DNA from: Mycolicibacterium hassiacum DSM 44199
Lineage (GTDB): Bacteria > Actinomycetota > Actinomycetes > Mycobacteriales > Mycobacteriaceae
Direction: 5' to 3'
NCBI RefSeq assembly: GCF_900603025.1
Contig: NZ_LR026975.1
Location: forward strand, 2,108,001-2,172,000
DNA: 64,000 nt
Shown piece by piece: positions 1 to 8,620 of this stretch; the first letter of the stretch is position 1; each line of letters opens with the position of its first letter. The notes under the pieces are model-generated. The model was given only the letters and a program-made list of their open reading frames with translations, did no database searches and was not told where the DNA came from. A program made the translations under genes and the position numbers.

Positions 1-2
1 TC

Positions 3-791
3 CGCGCCTACCGCCGCTTCGTCGCCGAGGGCGACCACGACAGCGCCGACGCCCTGGTGGCCTGGCTCGGCGGACAACCGCACGTGGCGGCCGCCGTCAA
101 ACGCAAAGCCGGAATCAAAGGCGACCTCGACCACTACCTGGCGCTGGGATTCCTGCGCGGACTGCTGGCGATCCTGGCCGACGCCGGCAACCCGGGCCTG
201 CTGCTGGTCCTCGACGAGGTTGAAACTCTGCAGCGCATCCGCAGTGACGCCCGAGCCAAGGCACTCAACGCGTTGCGCCAGCTGATCGACGAGGTCCACG
301 ACGGACACTTCCCCGGGCTGTATCTGTTGATCACCGGAACTCCGGCGTTCTTCGAGGGCAGACAGGGCATTCCACTCTTGCCGCCGCTGGCTGACCGGCT
401 GCACACCGAGTTCGCCAAGGACCCCCGGTTCGACAACCCCCGGGCCCCACAGTTGCGGCTCACCGGGTTCGATCAGGACCGCCTGGTGGAGTTGGGGATC
501 CGGGTGCGCGACCTGTACGTCTCCGGGGTCGCCGACGCCGACCGGGTATCGAGCGTCGCCGATGATCAGTTCCTGGCTCGTTTCGCCGCCGCGGTGGCCG
601 GTGAGCTGGGCGGCAGAGTGGGCATCGCCCCACGGCTGTTCCTGCGCAAGCTGGTCGACGTGCTCGACAAGATCGAACAATTCCCGGACTTCGACCCGTA
701 CACCGATTACGAGGTCAAGATCGCCCCGACCGAACTGTCCGACACCGAACGTGCCGCGCTGACCGCGGACGACGTGCCGCTCGATCTGTGA
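3..791 (+). CDS. DUF2791-type P-loop ATPase, BrxD-like (5' end outside window)
   Basis: The reading frame is open from the first bases of the window, so the N-terminus, including any Walker A motif, is missing; about 262 residues remain. A Walker B-like hydrophobic strand ending in acidic residues (LLLVLDEVETLQRI, about 0.2 kb in) is followed by a sensor-like strand (LYLLITGTPAFF). This pattern matches the DUF2791 ATP-binding proteins called BrxD in BREX type 2/Pgl phage defence and found beside TerY-P type systems. Its stop codon overlaps the start of the helicase gene (TGATG), so the two are translationally coupled. BrxD followed by an Lhr-like helicase is the usual 3' end of a BREX type 2 operon, but the diagnostic genes (pglX, pglZ) would lie left of the window, so the system type is inference. 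Confidence 0.7.
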   Translation, partial: RAYRRFVAEGDHDSADALVAWLGGQPHVAAAVKRKAGIKGDLDHYLALGFLRGLLAILADAGNPGLLLVLDEVETLQRIRSDARAKALNALRQLIDEVHDGHFPGLYLLITGTPAFFEGRQGIPLLPPLADRLHTEFAKDPRFDNPRAPQLRLTGFDQDRLVELGIRVRDLYVSGVADADRVSSVADDQFLARFAAAVAGELGGRVGIAPRLFLRKLVDVLDKIEQFPDFDPYTDYEVKIAPTELSDTERAALTADDVPLDL

Positions 792-2881
792 TGGACCCCT
801 TCGACCGGCTGCATCCGGGTGTGCAGTACCACCTGGCGAACACGTTGCGGTGGAGCGGGTTACGGCCCACCCAGGCCGCCGCCGTCGAACCGGTGCTGGC
901 AGGCTCGGATGTACTGGTGCTGGCACCCACGGCAGGCGGTAAGACCGAGGCGGCGATGTTCCCGCTGCTGTCGAGGATGGCGACCGAGGACTGGCAGGGC
1001 GTCTCGGTGCTGTACGTGTGCCCGCTGCGGGCGCTGTTGAACAATCTGCAACCGCGCATCGACGGATACTGTCGCTGGCTCGGCCGCACGGCCGCGGTGT
1101 GGCACGGCGACGTCACCCAGGGACAGCGTAAGAAGATCCTCGCGGAGCGGCCCGATGTGCTGCTGACGACTCCGGAGTCGCTGGAGTCGATGCTGGTGTC
1201 GACCAAAGTCGATCCCCGGGTGTTGTTCTCGGGCCTGCGGGCGGTGGTCGTCGACGAGATCCACGCGTTCGCCGGGGACGACCGCGGCTGGCATCTGTTA
1301 GCCGTGCTGGAGCGGCTGGCCCGGATCACCGAGCACCCGTTGCAGCGGATCGGGCTTTCAGCCACCGTCGGCAACCCTGCGGAGCTGCTCGAGTGGCTGC
1401 AGGGCAGCTTTCGGGGTCGTGCCGCCAGCGTGGTCGATCCCGCCGTGGAGCCGTCATCGGCGCCCGACATCACCGTCGACTATGTGGCATCGCTGACCAA
1501 TGCGGCCAAAGTCATCGCCGCACTGCATGCCGGCGAAAAGCGACTGGTGTTCGTCGACAGTCGCCGGCAAGCCGAAGAACTCGCCGCGTCGCTGCGGGAA
1601 CTGGACATCGAAACCTACGTGTCGCATTCGTCGCTGTCGGCGGCGGAGCGGCGGCGCTCGGAGGCGGCGTTCGCAGAGGCGCGCGACACCGTGATCGTCG
1701 CCACCTCCACCCTGGAACTCGGCATCGACGTCGGTGACCTCGACCGGGTCATCCAGATCGGCTCTACCCGCACGGTGGCGTCGTTTCTGCAGCGCCTGGG
1801 GCGAACCGGACGGCGGCCCGGAACGACACGCAACTGTCTGTTCCTGTGCCTGGACGATGAAGGGTTGCTGCTGGCAACCGGCATGCTGCAACGCTGGGCC
1901 GGCGGATGGGTCGAACCCGTCACCGCTCCCCCGCATCCCCGCCACATCGCGGCCCAGCAGCTGCTGGCGTTGTGTCTGCAACAGCACCGCGTCGGCACGA
2001 CCGAGTGGACATCGTGGTGGGGGGATCTCGCGGTGTTCGACTCCTCAGCGCCGCAGATCGTCGAATTCCTGATCTCCGAGGGCTATTTCGAGACCGACGG
2101 GCCGTTCCTGCACATCGGCCCCGAGGCGGAGCGCCGATTCGGGCGGCGGTACTTCTCGGACCTGACCGCGGTGTTCACGGCTCCGCCGGAATTCATCGTG
2201 CTCGCCGGGCGACAGGAGATCGGCACCATCGGCACCGAGGTGCTCACCGAGAAAGTCGACGGGCCCCGTCTGCTGCTGCTCGGCGGGCGGTCGTGGAAGG
2301 TGACCCATGTGGACTGGGATCGGCGGCGCTGCTTCGTTGAGCCCACCGACGATGGCGGCAAAGCGAAGTGGTCAGGGCTTCCCGGCGGCCTGTCCTACGA
2401 GGTGGCCCGCGGAATGCGCGAGGTGCTGCTAGGCGCCACCCCGGCCGGAGTGACGTTCACCAGCCGCGCATCGACCATGTTGAACGAACTTCGGGCCGGC
2501 TTCGCGGACACGGTCGCCGCAGACGGCACCATCGTGTATCTGCCCGGCGGTTCGGCCGGGCGGTGGTGGACTTGGGCCGGCACCGCCGCAAACCGGACAT
2601 TGCAGGCATCACTGCCCGACGTGGTCGATCCCCGCCAACGCATCGACGAGAAGTCGATCCGGCTGCTGCCAGGTGTTACCGCTGCCGAGTTCTCGCAAGC
2701 GTTGTCCGGCGTACAGTGGCGGGCTCCGGACGTCGACGCGAACGCGCTGCGAGGATTGAAGTTCTCCGCCGCGCTGCCACCCGAACTGGCCGAGCACACC
2801 CTTGCGGCACGGCTTGGTGACATCCCACATGCGCGTGACGTCGTGGCCGAGAAGCGGTCGATCGTGAGATCAGGAGGCTGA
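791..2881 (+). CDS. Lhr-like DEAD/DEAH-box helicase, BrxHI-like
   Basis: A 696-residue superfamily 2 helicase. Visible motifs: Walker A APTAGGKT (about residues 45-52), motif II DEIH (about 155), motif III GLSATVGNP, a second RecA domain starting near LVFVDSRRQAEEL, motif V TSTLELGIDVGDLDRV and motif VI LQRLGRTGRR. The order and the DEIH box fit the Lhr/COG1201 group. ATG at 791 overlaps the upstream stop; a GTG one codon earlier is possible. Pairing with a DUF2791 ATPase points to BrxHI of a BREX type 2-like phage defence operon, where such helicases are thought to act on DNA. A TerY-P-associated helicase is the main alternative. The fold is certain; the system assignment is inferred from one neighbour. 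Confidence 0.85.
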   Translation: MDPFDRLHPGVQYHLANTLRWSGLRPTQAAAVEPVLAGSDVLVLAPTAGGKTEAAMFPLLSRMATEDWQGVSVLYVCPLRALLNNLQPRIDGYCRWLGRTAAVWHGDVTQGQRKKILAERPDVLLTTPESLESMLVSTKVDPRVLFSGLRAVVVDEIHAFAGDDRGWHLLAVLERLARITEHPLQRIGLSATVGNPAELLEWLQGSFRGRAASVVDPAVEPSSAPDITVDYVASLTNAAKVIAALHAGEKRLVFVDSRRQAEELAASLRELDIETYVSHSSLSAAERRRSEAAFAEARDTVIVATSTLELGIDVGDLDRVIQIGSTRTVASFLQRLGRTGRRPGTTRNCLFLCLDDEGLLLATGMLQRWAGGWVEPVTAPPHPRHIAAQQLLALCLQQHRVGTTEWTSWWGDLAVFDSSAPQIVEFLISEGYFETDGPFLHIGPEAERRFGRRYFSDLTAVFTAPPEFIVLAGRQEIGTIGTEVLTEKVDGPRLLLLGGRSWKVTHVDWDRRRCFVEPTDDGGKAKWSGLPGGLSYEVARGMREVLLGATPAGVTFTSRASTMLNELRAGFADTVAADGTIVYLPGGSAGRWWTWAGTAANRTLQASLPDVVDPRQRIDEKSIRLLPGVTAAEFSQALSGVQWRAPDVDANALRGLKFSAALPPELAEHTLAARLGDIPHARDVVAEKRSIVRSGG

Positions 2882-2929
2882 GATGACTGGGCAAGCGGCC
2901 GGCGATTTCGATAGCGCGCGGGGCTGACC

Positions 2930-3427
2930 ATGTCGAACAACGACGTTTTCGACTATGAGGACAACCTTCCGGACTACCGAAGGCTGGCACGCGAAATCGG
3001 CCAGCGTGCAGCCGCCAATCGACCGCTTGTGGTGCATGACGGATACGCGTTCTGGAAACTCACCGAGGCGGGCACCGGCGCCCTCGCATGGCTCGCATTC
3101 ACCCGACCGAGCGCACGCTCGACCCTGGACCGGCGCAAAGTGTGGACCCTGATTCCACATCTGCAGGAGTTTCTTGCGAACTGGTTCGTGACCGTCGACC
3201 ATGAGTTGACGAATCACAGCCAGTGGATCCACACCAACATCGACATTTATGAGGCACGCGGACTGGCACTGGAGGTTCCGCAGCCGAGCATCGACGACAT
3301 CAAGCGGATCACCCGGCCCGAAGCGGTGCTGACCCTCGACGACATCGACCGGCACACAGTGGCGAAGGTGCTGGGCAGGGCCACCGCCCAGGCACTGAAA
3401 GCCCGGCAAACCCAACGTCGACGCTGA
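2930..3427 (+). CDS. Uncharacterised 165-aa protein downstream of the helicase
   Basis: I do not recognise this family. It starts at ATG 2930, 49 bp after the helicase stop, on the same strand, and may be the last gene of that operon. The protein is soluble by appearance, with no signal peptide or membrane segment. It is rich in Trp and aromatic residues in the middle (KVWTLIPHLQEF, NWFVTVDHEL, HSQWIHTNIDIYEARG) and ends in a basic tail (KARQTQRRR). A 14-codon ATG frame lies between it and the helicase and is probably not a gene. Its position makes it a candidate accessory component of the defence-like operon, but nothing in the sequence shows what it does. The 3' flank leads into an IS element. 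Confidence 0.6.
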   Translation: MSNNDVFDYEDNLPDYRRLAREIGQRAAANRPLVVHDGYAFWKLTEAGTGALAWLAFTRPSARSTLDRRKVWTLIPHLQEFLANWFVTVDHELTNHSQWIHTNIDIYEARGLALEVPQPSIDDIKRITRPEAVLTLDDIDRHTVAKVLGRATAQALKARQTQRRR

Positions 3428-3693
3428 GAAGTGCCTTCTGCCACTGGCCGGATTCAGAAATCCGCGCGATATCGGGGCACGATCCCCGAAACAGGTTTAA
3501 CCTGAGTCTGATTCGGACAGCAGGTTCTTGGCCGGGGTGAACCAAGAAGGGGGGGATGCGTCCGCGGGTCACCGTCGAAGGGTTGCTTGCTCTCGGTCTC
3601 ATGTCTTCCGGGAAGGTCGACCGAAGGGCGACTTCGCGTTCACTTCCCTAGTTGGGGAGACCAGGTCGAACTGGTGAGGTGAGCCCCTCGTAG

Positions 3694-3714
3694 TGGTCCA
3701 GTCGTTGTGCGACT
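3694..3714. repeat. Left terminal inverted repeat of the IS3 element
   Basis: TGGTCCAGTCGTTGTGCGAC plus one T matches the reverse complement of 4884-4904 at 19 of 21 positions. It lies about 40 bp before the orfA start. Confidence 0.75.
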
Positions 3715-3754
3715 CTGTTGCCCGGTCTGCGGGCAAGGAAGAATCGACAACGAC

Positions 3755-4042
3755 ATGGCATCGAACAAGCGCCGGCGGCATACGCCGGATCAGATCATCC
3801 GCAAGCTGGCCGAGGGCAACAAGCTGCTCGGGAGCGGCCAGGAGCTCGCTGAGGTGTGTCGGCACCTGGAGATCGCCGAATCGACCTGGCATCGCTGGGT
3901 AGCCCAGTACGGCGGCATGAAGGCCAACGAGGCCAAACGGCTCAAAGAGCTCGAGGCCGAGAACGCCCGGCTCAAGAAGCTGGTCGCCAATCAGGCTCTC
4001 GACATCGACATGCTCAAGGAGATTTCGGCGGGAAACTTTTGA
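3755..4042 (+). CDS. IS3-family transposase OrfA
   Basis: A 95-residue helix-turn-helix protein of the IS3 OrfA type (KRRRHTPDQIIRKLAEGN at the N-terminus, STWHRWVAQYGG in the recognition helix region), followed by a leucine-zipper-like heptad stretch (KELEAENARLKKLVANQAL) used for multimerisation. ATG 3755 is preferred because it begins exactly at the conserved part; an upstream GTG at 3707 would overlap the terminal repeat. The stop TGA at 4040-4042 overlaps the start of orfB by four bases, the usual IS3 arrangement in which an OrfAB fusion transposase can be made by a -1 frameshift. Confidence 0.9.
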   Translation: MASNKRRRHTPDQIIRKLAEGNKLLGSGQELAEVCRHLEIAESTWHRWVAQYGGMKANEAKRLKELEAENARLKKLVANQALDIDMLKEISAGNF

Positions 4043-4893
4043 CCCCGAACCGCAAGCGCAGCGCCGTAGCGGCGCTGCGTGAGCGGTTCGGGGTGTCCGA
4101 ACGCCGCGCCTGCACCGTCGTGGGCATCCACCGGTCCACAATGCGCCTGACCCCGGCGCCGGTGACCACCGAGGAAGCCGAGTTGCGGGCCTGGCTGCGC
4201 AAGTTCTCCACTGACCGGCCACGCTGGGGGTGGCGACGGGCGGCCAAGATGGCCCGCCGCGCCGGCTGGCAGGTCAACAACAAGCGCATCCGTCGACTGT
4301 GGCGCGCAGAGGGCCTTCGGGTTCCGCAGCGGCGCCGCAAAAAGCGTCTCACCGGTATCGGCGTCGCCGTCGGCGCGATGTCACCGATCCGCCCCAACGT
4401 CATCTGGGCGATGGACTTCCAGTTCGACACCACCGCCGATGGCCGCACCATCAAGATGCTCAACGTCATCGACGAGTTCACCCGCCAAGCACTCGCGATC
4501 GAGGTCGACCGCGCCATCAACGCCGACGGCGTCGTCGACGTGCTGGATCGCCTGGCGCTGACCCACGGGGCGCCGCGGTACGTGCGTTTCGACAACGGTC
4601 CTGAGTTCGTCGCCCACGCCGTGAGCGATTGGTGCCGATTCAACAGTGCTGGTTCACTTTTCATTGATCCCGGCTCGCCCTGGCAGAACGCCTTCATCGA
4701 ATCATTCAACGGTCGCCTGCGCGACGAACTGCTCAACTCCTGGCGCTTCGACTCCCTACGCGAAGCCCGCGTGATCATCGAAGACTGGAGGATCGACTAC
4801 AACGCCAACCGACCCCACTCCGCCCACGGTGAACTCACCCCGACCGAGTTCGCTCTACAGTGGGCCACGACCCACCAACCCCAAGTCGCATAA
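4039..4893 (+). CDS. IS3-family transposase OrfB (integrase core)
   Basis: The catalytic half of the transposase, about 284 residues. After an HTH_21-like region (RPRWGWRRAAKMARR) comes the rve integrase core with all three DDE residues: D in WAMDFQFD, D in VRFDNGPEF, and E in NAFIESFNGRLRDELL. The C-terminus NRPHSAHGELTPTEFA is standard for IS3 (IS407-like group). The frame overlaps orfA by four bases; it can start at TTG 4039 or be read after -1 slippage at the T run before the orfA stop. No inactivating mutation is visible. Confidence 0.92.
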   Translation: MTPNRKRSAVAALRERFGVSERRACTVVGIHRSTMRLTPAPVTTEEAELRAWLRKFSTDRPRWGWRRAAKMARRAGWQVNNKRIRRLWRAEGLRVPQRRRKKRLTGIGVAVGAMSPIRPNVIWAMDFQFDTTADGRTIKMLNVIDEFTRQALAIEVDRAINADGVVDVLDRLALTHGAPRYVRFDNGPEFVAHAVSDWCRFNSAGSLFIDPGSPWQNAFIESFNGRLRDELLNSWRFDSLREARVIIEDWRIDYNANRPHSAHGELTPTEFALQWATTHQPQVA

Positions 4894-4904
4894 CGAGTGG
4901 ACCA
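4884..4904. repeat. Right terminal inverted repeat of the IS3 element
   Basis: Reverse complement of the left repeat with two mismatches. It overlaps the last codons of orfB and ends GGACCA. Confidence 0.75.
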
Positions 4905-4905
4905 C

Positions 4906-5064
4906 CAAACGGGTCCCCCTCATCGGCTTGAAGACCTGGAGTCCGCTGTGCGAGACATCGGCTCCAATGTGGACAGCATAGATTTCAAGCAAGGCGAGTA
5001 CTGCGCCTACACGCTCGAAGACGTCGTGAAGGCACTGTGGGACATCGAAAAAGCATTGGATTGA
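4906..5064 (+). pseudogene. C-terminal gene fragment beside the IS
   Basis: Directly right of the IS, one frame stays open for about 52 codons and ends at TGA 5062-5064. From about 4924 it reads like a real protein tail, amphipathic and acidic (RLEDLESAVRDIGSNVDS, then EDVVKALWDIEKALD). There is no start codon or ribosome binding site of its own. The simplest reading is the 3' end of a gene cut by the IS. I could not find a matching 5' half left of the element, so a deletion may have accompanied the insertion. The family is not recognised. Confidence 0.45.
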
Positions 5065-5278
5065 CGACCACCGATCTTCGGCCGTCTACGCCTGGAAACC
5101 TCGAATGCGGCTGAGATGAGCATCGCGCGGTTGGCTCGGGCACACTGCCTGCCGGCCTCGACACCCGGTGCACGTGTGACTGGGACTCTACAACCGCTGT
5201 GAACGCGACTGCCGCCTGCGCAATTGCTCGGCTGTTGAGGCAACGCGACGCCATAGCGAGCCGCTGAACGCCGAGCGC

Positions 5279-6580
5279 TCACAGCCTGCCGTCGAGGAAC
5301 TCCGCGTAGGCGGGCAGGTCGAGTTGACCGTGCCCGGACAGGCCGATGACGACGACCTGCTCGCGCGGATCGTCGGCGACGTGCTTGGCCGCGGCGGCGA
5401 TCGCGTGTGTCGACTCCGGCGCGGGAACGATGCCCTGGGTCCGCGCGAACTGCACACCGGCCGCGAACGCGTCGTGCTGCGTAATCGCCACCGCCTCAAC
5501 CAATCCCAGTTCGACGGTGTGACTCAGTGCCGGAGCCATGCCGTGGTAGCGCAGACCGCCCGCGTGGATGGGATCCGGGACGAAATCCATGCCCAGCGTG
5601 TGCATCTTCAACAGCGGGGTCAGGCCGGCCACGTCACCGTGGTCGTAGCGGTACTCCCCCTGTGTGATGGACGGGCATGCGGCCGGCTCCGCGGCCACCA
5701 CCCGCGGGTTCGAACGGCCGTGAATCTTCTCTCGCAGGAACGGGAATGCCAGGCCGGCCAGGTTCGAACCACCGCCGGCACACCCGAACACCACATCTGC
5801 CCCACCCGGTTCCACCAGCGCGAGCTGCTCAACGGCCTCCTGACCGATCACGCTCTGATGCAGCACCACATGGTTGAGCACGCTGCCCAGCGCGTAACGA
5901 GCCTGCGGATCACCCGCGGCGACCTCGACGGCCTCGCTGACCGCCATGCCGAGGCTGCCGGTGGTGTTCGGATCCTTGGCCAGGATCGCCCGGCCGGCCT
6001 CGGTGAGCGTCGACGGGCTGGGATGCACCGTGCCGCCGTACGTCCGGATCAAGTGGCCGCGATACGGCTTCGAGTCGTATGAGGCGCGGACCTGCCAGAC
6101 CTCGACCTGCAGGCCGAACTGCGCACCGGCGAAAGCCAACGCGCTGCCCCACTGTCCGGCACCGGTCTCGGTCGTCAGTTTCCGAACGCCGTCGATGTGG
6201 TTGTAGTAGGCCTGCGCCACCGCGGAGTTGGTCTTGTGGCTGCCGACCGGGCTGACACCCTCGTATTTGACGTGGATGCGCGCTCCGGTATTCAGCGACT
6301 TTTCGAAGCGGCGAGCACGGATCAACGGCGACGGCCGCCACATCGCGTAGATCTCGCGGACCGGTTCCGGGATCTCGATGTAGGTCTCGGTCGACACCTC
6401 CTGCTCGATCAACCCGCTGGCGAAGATCGGCGCGAGGTCATCGGGGCTGACCGGTTCCTTGGTACCCGGATGCAGGTGCGGCGGGATCGGTTCATCGAGT
6501 TCGGCCGCGAGGTTGTACCAATGCGTCGGTACCTCGACCGTGACGAGATCCGGATGGGCGGCGTCGACCTGTTGCGTCAT
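5279..6580 (-). CDS. trpB2: TrpB2-type tryptophan synthase beta-like PLP enzyme
   Basis: A 433-residue fold-type II PLP enzyme. The PLP lysine lies in SPVGSHKTNSA, the glycine-rich phosphate loop in VFGCAGGGSNLAGLAFP, and the N-terminal signature WRPSPLIRARR is typical of TrpB. The long N-terminus and overall pattern match TrpB2, the secondary beta subunit that acts largely without a TrpA partner and condenses indole with serine. No trpA is nearby. ATG 6580 begins a conserved-looking N-terminus (MTQQVDAAHPDL); the frame stays open far upstream but that part lacks protein character. Because it stands alone in a region of pseudogenes and IS remains, horizontal transfer is possible. It could act in indole salvage or on another serine-like substrate. 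Confidence 0.9.
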   Translation of the reverse strand: MTQQVDAAHPDLVTVEVPTHWYNLAAELDEPIPPHLHPGTKEPVSPDDLAPIFASGLIEQEVSTETYIEIPEPVREIYAMWRPSPLIRARRFEKSLNTGARIHVKYEGVSPVGSHKTNSAVAQAYYNHIDGVRKLTTETGAGQWGSALAFAGAQFGLQVEVWQVRASYDSKPYRGHLIRTYGGTVHPSPSTLTEAGRAILAKDPNTTGSLGMAVSEAVEVAAGDPQARYALGSVLNHVVLHQSVIGQEAVEQLALVEPGGADVVFGCAGGGSNLAGLAFPFLREKIHGRSNPRVVAAEPAACPSITQGEYRYDHGDVAGLTPLLKMHTLGMDFVPDPIHAGGLRYHGMAPALSHTVELGLVEAVAITQHDAFAAGVQFARTQGIVPAPESTHAIAAAAKHVADDPREQVVVIGLSGHGQLDLPAYAEFLDGRL

Positions 6581-6679
6581 GCCGGTCACTGTAGTGGCTG
6601 GTGTTGGCCGCTCTGTCCCAGCTCCCTCACCCCTCGGCGGGAGTGCCGCTAGTCGGCGCCTTCTTCTGTCGTCGAACAC

Positions 6680-6990
6680 ACATTCGACAACTGTGGGATG
6701 GTGCGGTGGTCGATGATGCGATCGCCGTGGCCTCGCGGGAGCAGAGCGCCGCCCGTGGGGCGGGAGTTGCCGGCGATCGGGCAGTTGGATGGCCGCCGTG
6801 CCCCTGATGGCGATGAGAAACGCATCTGCTGGGCCATCGACGACCCCACCGGCGCGGGTCGTCGTCAACGTCGTCGTCGAGCAAGCCACCTCGACGGCCA
6901 CTCCACCAACCCCGGCTGCCTCCCCGGCTACGGCGCCATCCTCGCCACACTGCTGCAGGCGCAGGCCCCGAGCGCACCGAGCGGAGGCGG
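6680..6990 (+). pseudogene. Remnant of a DUF222/HNH (13E12-type) gene
   Basis: No single frame is open, but consecutive pieces in three frames resemble the middle of DUF222 proteins. VVDDAIAVASREQSAARG recalls the segment before the Cys-rich patch. PARVVVNVVVEQAT matches the 'VVIHVLAEQGT' strand seen in the intact homologue at 61137-62570. In a third frame LDGHSTNPGCLPGYGAI matches that homologue's VDGTSDKPGYLPRFGVL. The HNH catalytic part is gone. Boundaries are approximate. Such genes are multicopy and often decayed in mycobacteria. Confidence 0.6.
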
Positions 6991-7215
6991 CCGGATATCG
7001 GCAATCGCTCAGACTCTTCGGGTCAGCTAGGGACGCCCGCTCCGGAAGCTCTGTGAGCAGGACCGCGGATACCTGCAGCGAACAACGATCGCCACGGTTT
7101 CGAGCCGAAGTCCTTCCTGCGCAGACCATTATTGGCGAAGATGCTAATTATGACGACCTACTGGCAACTGCGGGGTCAAGCAGTGGTGTGGCCTGGCGTG
7201 ACGAAGGTGTCATTG

Positions 7216-8175
7216 ATGACTGCCGCCCAAGTCCAGGCGAGGCGCTATCCGGCAGACATGGCCGCCAAAGGCAATTGGCAACGAGTCATACAGGATCTGA
7301 ACCCCGATAACCACCTCCTGGATGTGAACCAATGGCGTCCGGGTGACGCCAGTTGGACCACCGTCCTTCACGAGGCGGCGAAACAGGGTGCACCCCTAGA
7401 CGTGGTGTCCTGGCTCATCAACAGAGGGGCGCTGCGGTCTCAGCGAGACGCCGAAGGAAAGACGCCGTACGACGTAGCCAAATTGGAAGGCCATGCACCG
7501 GAGCTTCTGGACCTGCTAGCTCCACCGCCGTCGCCGCTCAGCCGCGAACAGATCGACCGCCTGGACTCTCTCCTAGCCAAAGCGATCGACTGGTTTCTTG
7601 AATCGCCGTTTGAAGGTCAAGACTTGCGTGAGCTGTTCCGGTACCCCCCCGGTGGGTGTTCTCCACGAAGTGCCCGGCCAAGAACTCTGGATGCAAGCAC
7701 CGACCTTTTCGGGCGGACTGCGAGTCGCACTTCGGCGCGGCTACCTGGAAATGCTCGCCGGGTACCGGAACTTCATGCCCGATTCAGCTGTCGAGGTACG
7801 TACCTGGGGTTTCGTGATTACTGAGCGGGGCATCACAAAGGTTTACGAAGGATTCGCCAACACCCCCGGTGACTCAGCGCCAAGCGAAACGACGGTCCCC
7901 GAACGCACCACAAAAGTGTTGAAATGGCGGCAGATATCCGACTGGTGGGAAGCAGACGTGTTTGACGCGACAACCAAGAAACTCGCCACGACACCACAGG
8001 TTTCCGCGTCTATCCGACTGAACACGGCCACCAACTCTGGGCGTGGCCGCAGACGGACACCAAGGGACTGGCGTCGGCCAAACGATTAAGCCTGCACCCC
8101 GACCTCGCGCACGCACAGCAGGCCGCAACCGCCCGCGTGGCCGGCGGCCAAACAAGCGGAGAGACAACGAGTTAA
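7216..8175 (+). pseudogene. Ankyrin-repeat gene with two compensating frameshifts
   Basis: The first part (start ATG 7216, or 7132/7147 upstream) encodes one to two ankyrin repeats (SWTTVLHEAAKQGAPLDVV, then DAEGKTPYDVAKLEGHAPEL). The frame is lost in a run of seven C near 7645-7651. The sequence continues in another frame with coherent protein character (VGVLHEVPGQELWMQAPTF, MLAGYRNFMPDSAVEV, KWRQISDWWEADVFDA) until about 7975. It then returns to the first frame (TTGFRVYPTEHGHQLWAW, ending QTSGETTS and TAA at 8173-8175). One +1 and one opposite change would restore a protein of about 319 residues. Either real decay or two indel errors; the C7 run favours checking the reads. The C-terminal domain is not recognised. 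Confidence 0.65.
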
Positions 8176-8278
8176 ACGGGTGGTCGGCGGGCGCATGGTC
8201 GCGCCGTCAGTGCAGTGTCCTGAGCTGCGCCATGACGCGTCCGATGTGGGCGATACAGCCTGGGAAAGGGCTTACCCA

Positions 8279-8422
8279 GACCTGCTGACCGAATGGGCCT
8301 ATGCCCGACCCTGGAAATCAAACCGCCAACACGGCCTCGACCAACACCCGCACCACTACAACGCTCGACGAGGCCCCTCCGCCCTCGGCGGAGAACGACC
8401 CATCAGCCGCCTCGCCGACTGA
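8279..8422 (+). pseudogene. IS481-type transposase C-terminal remnant
   Basis: A 47-codon stretch reads LLTEWAYARPWKSN, then HHYNARRGPSALGGERPISR, and stops. This is the well-conserved end of IS481-family transposases (EWAYARPYRSN...HYNHRRPHSALGGQPPISR). Nothing of the DDE core remains upstream, since the preceding bases end the ankyrin pseudogene. It is a relic of an old insertion. From 8423 to 8620 I see no gene. Confidence 0.75.
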
Positions 8423-8620
8423 CACCAACCTCCCGGGTCGCAACAGTTAGTCGTCGACACCACCTGCTCAAGACGCGGGCCGGCCCACCGGATGAGCCGA
8501 TCTGCAACCACTCGACGACAACGCGACATCCAACGCCTCACCACCGGTCACGTCACCACCGACAATCACTGCTCGCCGAACACGTCGCCCCAGACTTCGA
8601 ACCATCCCCGTTCTGACACG

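Larger units (their letters stand above)
3694..4904 (+). mobile_element. IS3-family insertion sequence (about 1.21 kb)
   Basis: Two overlapping transposase frames (orfA, orfB) are enclosed by imperfect terminal inverted repeats of about 21 bp (19 of 21 positions match) that begin TGGTCC on the left and end GGACCA on the right, giving 5'-TG...CA-3' ends typical of IS3. The length fits the family (1.2-1.5 kb). I see no target-site duplication, so the exact ends are tentative, or one flank has since changed. Right of the element lies the tail of an interrupted gene. OrfB has the full DDE set, so the element may be active. Confidence 0.85.

Noticed and set aside
2883..2927. 14-codon ATG frame between helicase and the 165-aa gene
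   Set aside because: Too short and without distinctive features; no evidence of translation.
3537..3677. GTG-started frame of about 46 codons left of the IS
   Set aside because: It ends before the IS, has no ribosome binding site and no domain. It may be part of the interrupted locus but I cannot support it.
6581..7129. Upstream extension of trpB2
   Set aside because: Arg/Ala-rich and lacking homology; it overlaps a DUF222 remnant on the other strand. ATG 6580 fits the family N-terminus.
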